A program made the position numbers and the translations under genes. Positions 1-8,621 of a stretch of DNA of 36,002 nt are shown in pieces. The DNA lies in the NCBI GenBank assembly GCA_910578995.1, contig CAJTSY010000009.1, positions 1 to 36,002 on the forward strand. The letters are read 5' to 3'. Origin of the DNA: an uncultured Acetatifactor sp. GTDB taxonomy: Bacteria; Bacillota; Clostridia; Lachnospirales; Lachnospiraceae. The notes beneath the pieces are model-generated. The model searched no databases. It had not been told where the DNA came from and saw nothing but the letters and a program-made list of their open reading frames with translations. Each line of letters opens with the position of its first letter. Positions within the stretch are counted from its first letter, which is position 1.

Positions 1-16
1 TTTGGGACAAATTCTA

Positions 17-45
17 TTGACTTTTGCCGCGAAAAGGATAATAAT
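17..45 (+). promoter_or_regulatory. Probable sigma-A promoter of ilvE
   Basis: A TTGACT -35 box (17-22) is separated by 17 bases from an AATAAT -10 box (40-45). Transcription would start about 30 bases before the ilvE start codon. No T-box or leader attenuator fits in that short space. The match is by eye only. Confidence 0.5.
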
Positions 46-80
46 TGTTAAGAATAAAATATGGAAAGAAGGGAATGTAG

Positions 81-1106
81 TTGGGAAAGAAAAACATTGA
101 CTGGGGTAATCTGAACTTTGGATATATTCAGACGGAGAAAAGATATGTCTCCATCTATCAGAACGGGGTCTGGGACGAGGGCTGCCTTACGGAGGATGCC
201 AATATTGTCCTGAATGAATGTGCGGGTGTGCTGCAGTATGCACAGACCATCTTTGAGGGTCTGAAGGCTTACACCACTGAGGAGGGGCATATTGTTGCCT
301 TCCGTCCGGATTTAAACGGGGAGCGCATGGAAGATTCCGCCAGGCGCCTGGAGATGCCCGTGTTTCCGAAGGAACGTTTCGTGGATGCGGTGACAAAAGC
401 CGTGAAGGCTAACGAAGCCTACGTGCCCCCCTACGGCAGCGGCGCCACCCTGTATATCCGTCCCTATATGTTCGGCGTGAATTCCGTTATCGGCGTAAAG
501 CCTGCGGATGTGTATCAGTTCCGCATATTCTGTACGCCTGTGGGGCCTTATTTTAAGGGAGGCGTGAAACCCCTGACCATCTGCGTCAGCGATTTTGACC
601 GGGCGGCGCCCCATGGGACAGGAAATATCAAGGCCGGGCTGAATTATGCAATGAGTCTCCATGCCATCGTGACGGCCCACAGGAACGGCTACGATGAGAA
701 TATGTACCTTGACCCCGGCACACGCACCAAAGTGGAGGAGACCGGCGGGGCCAACTTCCTGTTTGTGACGAAGGACGGCAGGGTGGTCACCCCCAAATCC
801 GACAGCATCCTTCCTTCCATTACCCGCCGTTCCCTTGTCCATGTGGCAAAGGAATATCTGGGACTGGAGGTTGAGGAGCGGGAAGTGTATCTGGAAGAGG
901 TAAAGGATTTTGCGGAATGCGGCCTCTGTGGCACGGCTGCCGTGATTTCCCCAGTGGGTAAGATCGTTGACCACGGAAAGGAGATCTGCCTTCCCAGCGG
1001 CATGAGCGAGATGGGACCGGTGACCAGGAAGCTGTACGATACCCTCACCGGCATCCAGATGGGCAGGATTCAGGCGCCGGAAGGCTGGATCCATGTAATT
1101 GAGTGA
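81..1106 (+). CDS. ilvE: Branched-chain amino acid aminotransferase
   Basis: A 341-aa fold-type IV PLP aminotransferase that interconverts leucine, isoleucine and valine with their 2-oxo acids in the cytoplasm, the last step of branched-chain amino acid synthesis. The PLP lysine is K184 in GNIKAGLNYA. The family's EETGGANFLFV segment follows, and the length suits class II (long) IlvE proteins. The start is a TTG at 81, preceded by an AGAAGGGA ribosome site about 7 bases upstream; the ATG at 61 is in another frame. The gene stands alone behind its own promoter. Family assignment is firm; substrate preference within the BCAT group is inferred. Confidence 0.95.
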   Translation: MGKKNIDWGNLNFGYIQTEKRYVSIYQNGVWDEGCLTEDANIVLNECAGVLQYAQTIFEGLKAYTTEEGHIVAFRPDLNGERMEDSARRLEMPVFPKERFVDAVTKAVKANEAYVPPYGSGATLYIRPYMFGVNSVIGVKPADVYQFRIFCTPVGPYFKGGVKPLTICVSDFDRAAPHGTGNIKAGLNYAMSLHAIVTAHRNGYDENMYLDPGTRTKVEETGGANFLFVTKDGRVVTPKSDSILPSITRRSLVHVAKEYLGLEVEEREVYLEEVKDFAECGLCGTAAVISPVGKIVDHGKEICLPSGMSEMGPVTRKLYDTLTGIQMGRIQAPEGWIHVIE

Positions 1107-1256
1107 GATATTTCTGTTTCCGGCAGTTATATTCATAATAAACTGCCCATACTTTGTATTGGATTCTTTCCGGATATCCGCAGGGAGGAAAGACAGGTAC
1201 AGGGTATGGGCATATTTTTTCGGGCGGTCCTGACTTATATAACAGGGGTTTGGGGA

Positions 1257-2354
1257 ATGGAGAGAAGAAGAGGGAATAGAAAAAAATTTATACAATGCCC
1301 CAAAACGGGAAAGGCCATGCTGGTTTTGTGCTGTGTCATCTTTCTGCTTATACAGCTGACAGCCTGCAGCAGCGGGGAAAACAGCGCGAAGGTTATCTTT
1401 ACCACGGGAATGGGGAAGGACGAGGTGTTCCGCATCGGTGGAAGCGTCTGCACTGAGGCGGAGATGATGGTGTACCTGACCAATACCCAGAACCAGTATG
1501 AGGACGTCTACGGGCCCGAGGTGTGGAATGTTTCCCGGGACGGGATCACCCTGGAGGAGAATGTGAAGGATACCGTGCTGGCCAAGATGGCCCAGATTAA
1601 GACCATGTACCTGCTAGCCCAGGACCGGGGCGTCGTCCTGGAGGACGGGGAGGACAGGAGGGTGGAGCAGGCCGCGGAGGCGTATTTCGACTCTCTCACC
1701 GAGCGGGAAAAGGAGCTGATGGGGGTAACGCTTTCCACCATAGAGCAGCTTTACAGGGAATATGCCCTGGCAGATAAAGTTTACCGTTATATCATCCAGG
1801 ACGTGAATCCGGAGATCAGCGACGACGAGGCCCGTACCATTACGGTCCAGCACATTCTTCTGAAGACCTGTACGGAGGACGGGGCGGGAAACAGGGTGGC
1901 GTATTCGGATGCCATGAAACAGGAGGCCTATCTGAAAGCCCTGGAGATATGCCGGATGGCCCGGGAGGGAGAGGATTTCCTGGATCTGGCCTCCCGCTAC
2001 AGTGAGGATCCGGTGATTACCTACTCTTTTGGCAAGGGGGAGATGGAACAAGCCTTTGAGGAAGCGGCTTTCTCCCTGGAGACGGATGGGATCAGTGAGG
2101 TCGTGGAGACGGAGGAGGGATACCATGTCATCAAGTGCATCAGTACCTTTGACAGGGAACAGACGGACCTGAACAAGCTGACCATTGTGGAGGAGCGGCG
2201 CAGGGAGGTCTTTGGCCAGGAGTACGATGCCTTTGTGGAGGAGCTGCCCAGGCAGCTGAACGGGGAGCTGTGGGACAGCATGAAACTGATCCGTGACGAC
2301 GAAGTGACTACCGCAGGATTTTTTGACATTTATGCCAGGTTTTTTCCGGACTGA
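1257..2354 (+). CDS. PpiC/parvulin-type peptidyl-prolyl isomerase lipoprotein (PrsA-like)
   Basis: A secreted foldase, predicted to be lipid-anchored outside the membrane and to catalyse proline isomerisation in exported proteins. A basic N-terminus (MERRRGNRKK) is followed by a hydrophobic stretch and a lipobox, LTAC, with C37 as the lipidated residue. A SurA/PrsA-like helical region (about 60-190) precedes a parvulin domain (about 195-295) running from TVQHILLK to GYHVIKC. I chose the ATG at 1257 (365 aa) because it gives a classic lipoprotein signal peptide. An in-frame ATG at 1206 gives 382 aa but adds an odd hydrophobic stretch before the basic region. The family is clear; calling it PrsA is less so. 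Confidence 0.82.
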   Translation: MERRRGNRKKFIQCPKTGKAMLVLCCVIFLLIQLTACSSGENSAKVIFTTGMGKDEVFRIGGSVCTEAEMMVYLTNTQNQYEDVYGPEVWNVSRDGITLEENVKDTVLAKMAQIKTMYLLAQDRGVVLEDGEDRRVEQAAEAYFDSLTEREKELMGVTLSTIEQLYREYALADKVYRYIIQDVNPEISDDEARTITVQHILLKTCTEDGAGNRVAYSDAMKQEAYLKALEICRMAREGEDFLDLASRYSEDPVITYSFGKGEMEQAFEEAAFSLETDGISEVVETEEGYHVIKCISTFDREQTDLNKLTIVEERRREVFGQEYDAFVEELPRQLNGELWDSMKLIRDDEVTTAGFFDIYARFFPD

Positions 2355-2474
2355 ATATCTGGGCCGGACTGTTCCGGAAAAAGGGGAACAGCCATGGTTT
2401 TAATGGAACAGGATGGTTTAGAAAAATTTTAGAAATGCGGAAATGCTGATTTTACGGGCTTTTCCACAGTGTTA

Positions 2475-2501
2475 TTAGCACTCGTTTAAAATGAGTGCTA
2501 A
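2475..2501 (+). promoter_or_regulatory. CIRCE operator (HrcA binding site)
   Basis: A perfect CIRCE palindrome: TTAGCACTC, nine bases, then GAGTGCTAA. It lies about 145 bp before htpG. HrcA is known to repress groE and dnaK operons through this element, so htpG here should be induced by heat or unfolded protein via HrcA. In Bacillus subtilis htpG is not an HrcA target, so this regulatory assignment differs from that model organism. Confidence 0.95.
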
Positions 2502-2508
2502 TTTTTCC

Positions 2509-2537
2509 TTGACTTTTAAGGAAAGCCGTCTTAAACT
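2509..2537 (+). promoter_or_regulatory. Probable sigma-A promoter of htpG
   Basis: TTGACT (2509-2514), a 17-base spacer and TAAACT (2532-2537). It begins 7 bases after the CIRCE palindrome. The operator would therefore lie just upstream of the -35 box rather than over the transcription start, which is less usual. A TATAAT at 2615-2620 could be a second -10 box but lacks a good -35 partner. Confidence 0.55.
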
Positions 2538-2646
2538 ATGTTTCAAGGTGTAAGGAAACAAAACAGCTGTGCCGGGCGCGGGTTTTTCCCAGACAGGGCA
2601 CTGCGGTGAAGGACTATAATAAAGAACAGAAAGGGTTGAAAGTAAG

Positions 2647-4818
2647 ATGGCAGCAAAGAGTGGTAATTTATCTATCAACAGTGAAAACATTTTTCCTATC
2701 ATCAAGAAGTGGCTGTACTCCGACCACGATATTTTCTACAGGGAGCTGATCTCCAACGGCTGCGATGCCGTGACCAAGCTGAAGAAGCTTGACATGATGG
2801 GTGAGTACACCCTGCCGGAAGGCTACAGGGCCCGCATCGACGTGATCGTCAATCCGGAGAAGAAGACGCTGACAGTGGTTGACAACGGCCTGGGCATGAC
2901 GGCTGATGAGGTGGAGGAATACATCAACCAGATCGCCTTCTCCGGTGCGGCCGATTTCATCGAAAAATATAAGGACAAGAGCAATGCGGACCAGATCATC
3001 GGGCATTTCGGACTGGGCTTCTATTCCGCGTTCATGGTGGCTGACGAGGTGCATATCGACACCCTTTCCTATAAGGAGGGAGCGAAGGCTGTCCACTGGG
3101 AGTGCGACGGCGGGACGGAATTCACCATGGAGGACGGGGACAGGACGGAAGTGGGCACATCCATCACCCTGTTCCTCAACGAGGACTGCCTGGAGTTCTG
3201 CAACGAGTACAAGGCCAGGGAGGTTGTGAAGAAGTACTGCTCCTTCATGCCCACCGAGATCTACCTCTCCAAGGCTGATACCAAGGAGACTCAGATCATA
3301 AAGGAGGACGAGAAGCTGGAGGACGATGAGGTTATCGAAGTGGTCCAGCCGGAAAAGAAGGACGAACCCTCGTCAGAGGACAAGCCGGAAGATGAAGCAG
3401 ATTCTGGAGAAGGGGAGGAGGGGGAGAAGGAGCCCGAACCCGTGAAGCTGAAGATCAGGAAGCGTCCTGAGCTTTTAAATGAGACTACACCTCTGTGGAC
3501 AAAGCATACCAATGACTGTACTAAGGAGGAGTACCTGGAGTTTTACCGCAAGGTATTCCATGATTACAAGGAGCCCCTGTTCTGGATCCACCTGAATATG
3601 GACTATCCCTTCAACCTGAAGGGCATCCTGTACTTCCCGAAGATCAACATGGAGTACGAGTCCATCGAGGGCACCATCAAACTGTATAACAACCAGGTCT
3701 TCATCGCGGACAATATCAAGGAGGTGATCCCGGAATTCCTGATGCTTTTAAAGGGCGTCATCGACTGTCCGGACCTGCCCCTGAACGTATCCAGAAGCGC
3801 GCTGCAGAACGACGGATTCGTGAAGAAGATTTCCGACTATATCTCCAAGAAGGTGGCGGACAAGCTGTCCGGCATGTGCAAGACGGAGAAGGAAGAGTAC
3901 GACAAGTACTGGGATGATATCAGCCCCTTCATCAAGTTCGGCTGCCTGAAGGATGACAAGTTCTGTGAACGGATGAATGACTATATCCTGTTCAAGAACC
4001 TGGACGGCAAATACCTGACCCTCCCTGAGTGTCTGGAGGTAAAGCCCCTTGACAGTGCCGACGGGGAAAACGGGGACGGAGAGGATGCCGTGAAGGAGGA
4101 AGGAACCGGCAGCGCGGTGGACGAGAACGGCGAGAAGGTGGAAGCCGAGGTGGTAACCGATGCCGACGGGGATAAGGACGGGGATGACGAGGCCGGTGAG
4201 AAGAAGGAGAAGGTCATCTACTACGTCACCGATGAGCAGCAGCAGGGCCAGTATATCAGGATGTTTAAGGATAACGGCCAGGACGCAGTGATCCTGACCC
4301 ACAATATCGACCAGCCCTTCATCCAGCAGCTGGAGTCCAAGAACGAGGGTGTGAAATTCCAGAGAATCGACGCAGATGTGACCGGGGCTCTGAAGGATGA
4401 GACCGATCAGGAAGCGGAGAAGGAATTGGAGGAGCAGGCTAAGGCCCTGGGCGAAATCATGAAGAAGGTCCTGAACAACGACAGGATTACCGTGAAGGTG
4501 GAGAAGCTCAAGGATGACAAGATTTCCTCCGTGCTGACACTGTCCGAGGAGACCAGGCGTATGCAGGATATGATGAAGATGTATTCCATGTCCGGCATGG
4601 ACATGGGCGGTTTCGGCGGCGAAGGGGAGACCCTGATCCTGAATGCGAACCATCCTCTGGTGCAGTATATCACGGACAACCAGGAGGGCGAGAACGTGGA
4701 CAAGATCTGCGAACAGCTCTATGACCTGGCGAAGATTCAGCAGGCGCCCCTGTCTCCTGAGGCCATGGCGAAATTTATCGCAAGAAGCAATGAGATCATG
4801 ATGATTCTCACAAAATAA
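2647..4818 (+). CDS. htpG: Molecular chaperone HtpG (bacterial Hsp90)
   Basis: An ATP-dependent cytosolic chaperone of the Hsp90 family. The N-terminal GHKL ATPase shows RELISNGCDA (ATP-binding Asn), DNGLGMT and the lid GHFGLGFYSAFMVA. The middle domain contains LPLNVSRSALQNDG. At 723 aa it is about 100 residues longer than E. coli HtpG. The extra length is mainly two acidic low-complexity inserts: residues ~235-265, where eukaryotic Hsp90 has its charged linker, and ~468-518, between the middle and C-terminal domains. The gene is monocistronic, with a CIRCE operator upstream and a rho-independent terminator downstream. Confidence 0.95.
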   Translation: MAAKSGNLSINSENIFPIIKKWLYSDHDIFYRELISNGCDAVTKLKKLDMMGEYTLPEGYRARIDVIVNPEKKTLTVVDNGLGMTADEVEEYINQIAFSGAADFIEKYKDKSNADQIIGHFGLGFYSAFMVADEVHIDTLSYKEGAKAVHWECDGGTEFTMEDGDRTEVGTSITLFLNEDCLEFCNEYKAREVVKKYCSFMPTEIYLSKADTKETQIIKEDEKLEDDEVIEVVQPEKKDEPSSEDKPEDEADSGEGEEGEKEPEPVKLKIRKRPELLNETTPLWTKHTNDCTKEEYLEFYRKVFHDYKEPLFWIHLNMDYPFNLKGILYFPKINMEYESIEGTIKLYNNQVFIADNIKEVIPEFLMLLKGVIDCPDLPLNVSRSALQNDGFVKKISDYISKKVADKLSGMCKTEKEEYDKYWDDISPFIKFGCLKDDKFCERMNDYILFKNLDGKYLTLPECLEVKPLDSADGENGDGEDAVKEEGTGSAVDENGEKVEAEVVTDADGDKDGDDEAGEKKEKVIYYVTDEQQQGQYIRMFKDNGQDAVILTHNIDQPFIQQLESKNEGVKFQRIDADVTGALKDETDQEAEKELEEQAKALGEIMKKVLNNDRITVKVEKLKDDKISSVLTLSEETRRMQDMMKMYSMSGMDMGGFGGEGETLILNANHPLVQYITDNQEGENVDKICEQLYDLAKIQQAPLSPEAMAKFIARSNEIMMILTK

Positions 4819-4897
4819 GAAGGTATCGGCCGAAAAGGCCCGGACTGCCCCGTCGGAAAGGCGGTACAGGGTATGGGAATTGTGCTTCCCCAAATGT

Positions 4898-4934
4898 CCC
4901 TGTCCGCGTTCCCGGACGGGGTGTTTTTATTTTT
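4898..4934 (+). terminator. Rho-independent terminator of htpG
   Basis: A 9-bp GC-rich stem (CCCTGTCCG with CGGACGGGG, one G-U pair) and a 6-base loop, followed by a T-rich tail (TGTTTTTATTTTT). It lies about 80 bp after the htpG stop codon. Confidence 0.85.
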
Positions 4935-5115
4935 GGGCATCTTTTGCATGTGGGGAATCGGAATAACCACTGTTCATCCGGCACCCCCATGGACAGTAAC
5001 TGCAGAATGAAACGGGAAAGAAAAAGATAGGAAAAACAATAGGAAAAAACAGGGAAATGTGTTATACTTTTAAAAGGTAATAAATTTACTTCAAGGTCTG
5101 CGGAGGGCAGGCAGG

Positions 5116-6144
5116 ATGGGGGTTGGCATGGAAGAGATTATGGAATCGATGTCCAGTGAGAAAATGCAGTTTGCGGTATTGATTGACGCGGACAATATCA
5201 GCTCAAAATACGCGGTAACCATATTTGAGGAACTTGAGAAATACGGCCTGACCAGCTACCGCCGTATCTACGGCAACTGGTCCAGGGGAAACGGCTGGTC
5301 CGAGAACCTGCTGTTGGAGCATTCCATTATGCCTGTGCAGCAGTTTTCCTATACCACCGGGAAGAACGCCACGGATATGGCCATGGTGATAGACGCCATG
5401 GATATCCTCTATAAGAATAAGGTCCAGGGCTTCTGCCTGGTCACCAGTGACAGCGACTTCACCAGGCTGGCCATGCGCCTTAGGGAGGAGAACATGTTCG
5501 TGCTGGGCATGGGGGAGTCCAAGACGCCGTTGGCGCTGACCAGGGCCTGTAATAAGTTCATCCATCTGAACCTGGTGGCGGAGCAGAACATGGAGGAGAT
5601 CGCCATGGGTGAAGGCGCTGTCCTGGGCGGCAGGAATACAGAGGAAAAGCATGCCAGGGTCAGCGACAGCGGCAGTTCCTGCAATGCTCCCGCGGAGGAA
5701 CAGAATGTGACGTCTATTTCAGACGTAAGGCAGGTAATACTTACGCTGATCAACGAAAATGGGGGAAGACAGGTGGATCTGGCCTGGGTGGGCAACCGGC
5801 TGAATGACAAGTTCACGGATTTTGATGTACGGAATTACGGCTATTACAAGCTGAGCACCATGATTGACCAGGAACTTCCCGACCTGCATGTGAAAAAAGT
5901 CAGCAACCAGTATTATGTGGAACGGCGATCCAACCTGACCAAGGAAGAACTGGAACAGGAGATCTGCCGCATGATAGAGAAAAACGGAGGGATGGTGGAG
6001 AACCTTGCCAGTCTCAACGACGAGCTGCACAAGAAATACAAGCAGCTTGATTTCAAGCAGTTCGGTTACAACCGGATATCCAGTTTTCTGCGCAGCCTGG
6101 GTTCTGTGACGGTTCATGAGAACGAGGTGTCCCTGAAGCGGTAG
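5116..6144 (+). CDS. NYN-domain (LabA/DUF88-like) protein with two OST-HTH domains
   Basis: A 342-aa predicted RNA-processing or RNA-binding protein. Residues ~15-150 form a NYN (PIN-like) nuclease domain with the conserved acidic residues in LIDADN, NATDMAMVIDAMD and VTSDSDFTRLA. Two OST-HTH/LOTUS-type winged helices follow (about 200-255 and 270-335), each with the pattern NGG...L...Y...F...GY.KLS/RIS. Such domains bind RNA in other systems. It is followed after 26 bases by a small membrane protein gene and then rarA, so the three are probably cotranscribed. The start may instead be the ATG at 5128. Nuclease activity is inferred; RNA target unknown. Confidence 0.85.
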   Translation: MGVGMEEIMESMSSEKMQFAVLIDADNISSKYAVTIFEELEKYGLTSYRRIYGNWSRGNGWSENLLLEHSIMPVQQFSYTTGKNATDMAMVIDAMDILYKNKVQGFCLVTSDSDFTRLAMRLREENMFVLGMGESKTPLALTRACNKFIHLNLVAEQNMEEIAMGEGAVLGGRNTEEKHARVSDSGSSCNAPAEEQNVTSISDVRQVILTLINENGGRQVDLAWVGNRLNDKFTDFDVRNYGYYKLSTMIDQELPDLHVKKVSNQYYVERRSNLTKEELEQEICRMIEKNGGMVENLASLNDELHKKYKQLDFKQFGYNRISSFLRSLGSVTVHENEVSLKR

Positions 6145-6170
6145 GAGAAGGGGCGGACGGGGAGGATGGT

Positions 6171-6482
6171 ATGAGATATTTGCCTATACTGGAGGAGCTG
6201 TTTCACTCGGACACCGTCCATTTCTTCCTGGCGGCTCTGGGAATCACGGTACTGGCCGGGCTTGGCATGGGAAGGAAAAAGGCGGGAATTGGCTGCGGCA
6301 CGGTGCTGGTGGTATACCTTGTCTGTGAGACGGCATCCAATGTGCATACGAATTACCTGGTGGAAATTATCCTCCTGGTTGTGGGAACCTGTGCGTTGGG
6401 CTGCCTGGCAGGCTTCTTTTTCTGCTGCCTGGCGGGGGTATGGGTAGAACGGGGGGCGCCCGGGGGCCTGGAAAGACGCTGA
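6171..6482 (+). CDS. Small membrane protein, function unknown
   Basis: A 103-aa protein with about three hydrophobic segments (roughly residues 17-33, 40-55 and 63-92) and a short polar C-terminus. A clear ribosome site (GGGGAGG) precedes the ATG, and it begins 26 bases after the NYN gene. I do not recognise the family. The stop codon falls inside the first copy of a 28-bp duplicated sequence, so the C-terminal tail may have been altered by that duplication. Confidence 0.6.
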   Translation: MRYLPILEELFHSDTVHFFLAALGITVLAGLGMGRKKAGIGCGTVLVVYLVCETASNVHTNYLVEIILLVVGTCALGCLAGFFFCCLAGVWVERGAPGGLERR

Positions 6483-6530
6483 CCGGGCGGCAGTGCGGCT
6501 GTGGGCCTGGAAGGACGCTGACCGGGTGGC
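6464..6530 (+). repeat. 28-bp direct repeat, two copies
   Basis: Copies at 6464-6491 and 6503-6530, 39 bases apart start to start, differing at only two positions (A/G and C/T). Both contain GACGCTGACCGGG. The repeat spans the end of the small membrane protein gene and the gap before rarA. Confidence 0.85.
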
Positions 6531-6583
6531 TGGGTGCGGCCAGGGCAGGGAATGACGGAATAGAACAATTACGGAGTGAAAAG

Positions 6584-7936
6584 ATGGATTTAAATATATT
6601 TGAATACATGCGCAGTAACGACATGGAGAAAGAGGCGCCCCTGGCGGCCAGGATGCGTCCCAGGACGTTGGACGAGGTAGTGGGGCAGGAGCATATCATA
6701 GGAAAGGACAAGCTTCTATACCGGGCCATCAGGGCGGACAAGATCAGTTCCGTCATTTTTTACGGGCCTCCCGGCACGGGGAAGACGACCCTGGCGAAGG
6801 TGATCGCGGGAACCACAAGCGCGGAATTTACCCAGATCAACGCAACCGTTGCGGGGAAGAAGGACATGGAGGAAGTGGTGCGCAGGGCGAAGGAGACCCA
6901 GGGGATGTATGGAAAGCGCACCATCCTGTTCATTGACGAAATCCACCGTTTCAACAAGGCACAGCAGGATTACCTGCTGCCCTTTGTTGAGGACGGAACC
7001 GTTATATTAATCGGCGCAACAACGGAAAATCCCTATTTTGAGGTAAACGGGGCACTGCTTTCCAGATCCCTTATTTTTGAGCTAAAGCCCATTCCTGTGG
7101 AAGCTGTCAGAGAACTGCTGAAAAAGGCCGTCTATGACCGGGACCGGGGGATGGGGGTATACGGCGCTGTGATTGATGAGGATGCCCTTGACTTCCTGGC
7201 GGATATTTCCGGAGGGGATGCCAGACATGCCTTGAATGCCATCGAACTGGGAATCATGAGTACGGCCCGGGGGGAGGACGGCAGGATCCGCATCACCCTG
7301 GAGGTGGCCCAGGAATGCATACAGAAAAAAGCCGTGCGCTATGACAAAAGTGGGGATAACCATTATGACACCATTTCCGCCTTCATCAAAAGTATGCGGG
7401 GGTCCGATCCGGATGCGGCGGTGTATTACCTGGCCAGAATGCTTTACGCAGGTGAAAGCGTGTCCTTCATAGCCAGGAGGATCATGATCTGTGCGGCGGA
7501 GGACGTGGGGAACGCGGATCCACAGGCCCTGACGGTAGCCGTCAGCGCATCCCTGGCAGTGGAACGCATCGGCATGCCCGAGGCCCAGATCATTCTGTCC
7601 CAGGCTGCCGCCTATGTGGCCTGCGCGCCCAAGAGCAATTCTGCCTGCGGGGCGGTGTTCGCAGCCATGGAGGAGGTGGGAAGGAGCGGGAATCTGCCCA
7701 TCCCTGCCCATCTGCAGGATGCCCATTATAAGGGCGCCGCGAAGCTGGGACGGGGTACGGGCTATAAATATGCCCATGAGTATCCCAATAATTATGTAAG
7801 ACAGCAGTATCTTCCCTATGAACTGGACGGAAAAGAATTCTACAGGCCTTCCGGAAACGGATATGAGGTGAAGATACGGGAACATATGCAGCGGATCAAA
7901 AGGGAGGCGGAAGAGTCAGGAGGGGCATTTTCTTAA
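6584..7936 (+). CDS. rarA: Replication-associated recombination protein A (MgsA/RarA AAA+ ATPase)
   Basis: A 450-aa clamp-loader-like AAA+ ATPase acting at stalled replication forks. Walker A is GPPGTGKTT (61-69), Walker B LFIDEIHRF (~115-123), and sensor 1 is in IGATTENP. The C-terminal half carries the family's SFIKSMRGSDPDAAVYYLAR and tetramerisation region. The reading frame is open back to 6440, but the ATG at 6584 has a GGAG ribosome site 7 bases upstream and begins with the family's usual N-terminus. The extra 48 codons upstream are Gly/Arg-rich and run through the 28-bp repeats, so they are unlikely to be translated. It converges with the DUF4364 gene. Confidence 0.95.
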   Translation: MDLNIFEYMRSNDMEKEAPLAARMRPRTLDEVVGQEHIIGKDKLLYRAIRADKISSVIFYGPPGTGKTTLAKVIAGTTSAEFTQINATVAGKKDMEEVVRRAKETQGMYGKRTILFIDEIHRFNKAQQDYLLPFVEDGTVILIGATTENPYFEVNGALLSRSLIFELKPIPVEAVRELLKKAVYDRDRGMGVYGAVIDEDALDFLADISGGDARHALNAIELGIMSTARGEDGRIRITLEVAQECIQKKAVRYDKSGDNHYDTISAFIKSMRGSDPDAAVYYLARMLYAGESVSFIARRIMICAAEDVGNADPQALTVAVSASLAVERIGMPEAQIILSQAAAYVACAPKSNSACGAVFAAMEEVGRSGNLPIPAHLQDAHYKGAAKLGRGTGYKYAHEYPNNYVRQQYLPYELDGKEFYRPSGNGYEVKIREHMQRIKREAEESGGAFS

Positions 7937-7999
7937 CCCCCAAGCCGCCAGGCTTATACTGTATTGCGGCGGCTGATGGCGGCGTCAAAATGTTCCTCC

Positions 8000-8518
8000 T
8001 CAGAAGAGCTCCCTTGTGAGATACTGGTAGATCTCCTGGTTCTTTTTCTGCCAGTTGTCGCAGATGCCCTTTGCTATTTCTTCCGTGGGGACGGACATTT
8101 TCAGGTCCACCAGGTTTATGCCTCTGTCCTTTGCGATGAGGTGGGTTTCATACTCCCCGGTGGAGGCCCTGTAGTAATAGTCGGCCAGCACGGAGACTTC
8201 ATTGCGCAGGACATACTCATTTTCCCGGAAATAGGTGTCAATATCCTTCTTGATGCCGTGGTTGATACGGTTCTGGAAAAAAAGCAGGGTCTCCCGCCCC
8301 TCCGGCGTAATCGAAAGATGGGTGCGGTTGAGGATGGTCCGTGAGGATACCATTCGGGCGTCGATCAGCTCGTTGATCACCTGCTGGAGGGTCAGGTAAT
8401 TGGTATATTCCCGTTCCAGGATGAAATCACTGACCTGGGCGTTGGTCAGGGGAAAATTAACCCGGTCCAACATGTACAGTACGATTAATTTATATAAAGT
8501 CAGAGGATCCTGCAGCAT
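8000..8518 (-). CDS. DUF4364 family protein (winged-helix, putative regulator)
   Basis: A 172-aa protein. Its N-terminal half (about 1-80) looks like a winged helix-turn-helix: LYMLDRVNFPLTNAQVSDFI, then a recognition-helix-like segment. The C-terminal part (DYYYRASTGEYETHLIAKDR) matches the DUF4364 pattern common in Clostridia. It is the only intact - strand gene in the window, divergent from rho and with its own promoter. A transcriptional role is inferred from the fold; no target is known from the sequence. Confidence 0.85.
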   Translation of the reverse strand: MLQDPLTLYKLIVLYMLDRVNFPLTNAQVSDFILEREYTNYLTLQQVINELIDARMVSSRTILNRTHLSITPEGRETLLFFQNRINHGIKKDIDTYFRENEYVLRNEVSVLADYYYRASTGEYETHLIAKDRGINLVDLKMSVPTEEIAKGICDNWQKKNQEIYQYLTRELF

Positions 8519-8545
8519 GTTTTACAACTCCCTTCTACTTTAAGT

Positions 8546-8574
8546 ATCATATAATAGATTCTGCCAGTTCGCAA
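8546..8574 (-). promoter_or_regulatory. Promoter of the DUF4364 gene
   Basis: On the - strand, TTGCGA (8574-8569) is followed by a 17-base spacer and TATGAT (8551-8546). It lies about 28 bp upstream of the start codon at 8518. Confidence 0.6.
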
Positions 8575-8621
8575 GATAAAAAATAGCAACGGGATGAAGT
8601 TAAACTGCATGAAGGTAAATT

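Noticed and set aside
1122..1147. GGCAGTT/AACTGCC hairpin after ilvE as a terminator
   Set aside because: The stem is seven pairs and no T-run follows; it may be chance.
312..1295. Long open - strand frame opposite ilvE
   Set aside because: It lies antisense to a clear aminotransferase, reads His/Gly/Pro-rich without family features, and has no ribosome site. Similar long antisense frames occur opposite htpG, rho, prmC and the transglutaminase gene.
2366..2400. Hairpin after the PpiC-type gene (CTGTTCC/GGAACAG) as a terminator
   Set aside because: The stem is good but the T-rich stretch starts several bases later and is short, so termination is possible but not supported enough to list.
6440..6583. 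N-terminal extension of RarA by 48 residues
   Set aside because: The codons run through the 28-bp repeats, give a Gly/Arg-rich peptide unlike the family, and the ATG at 6584 has a proper ribosome site.
7943..7974. AGCCGCC/GGCGGCT inverted repeat between rarA and the DUF4364 gene as a bidirectional terminator
   Set aside because: An 18-base loop and no T-run on either side.
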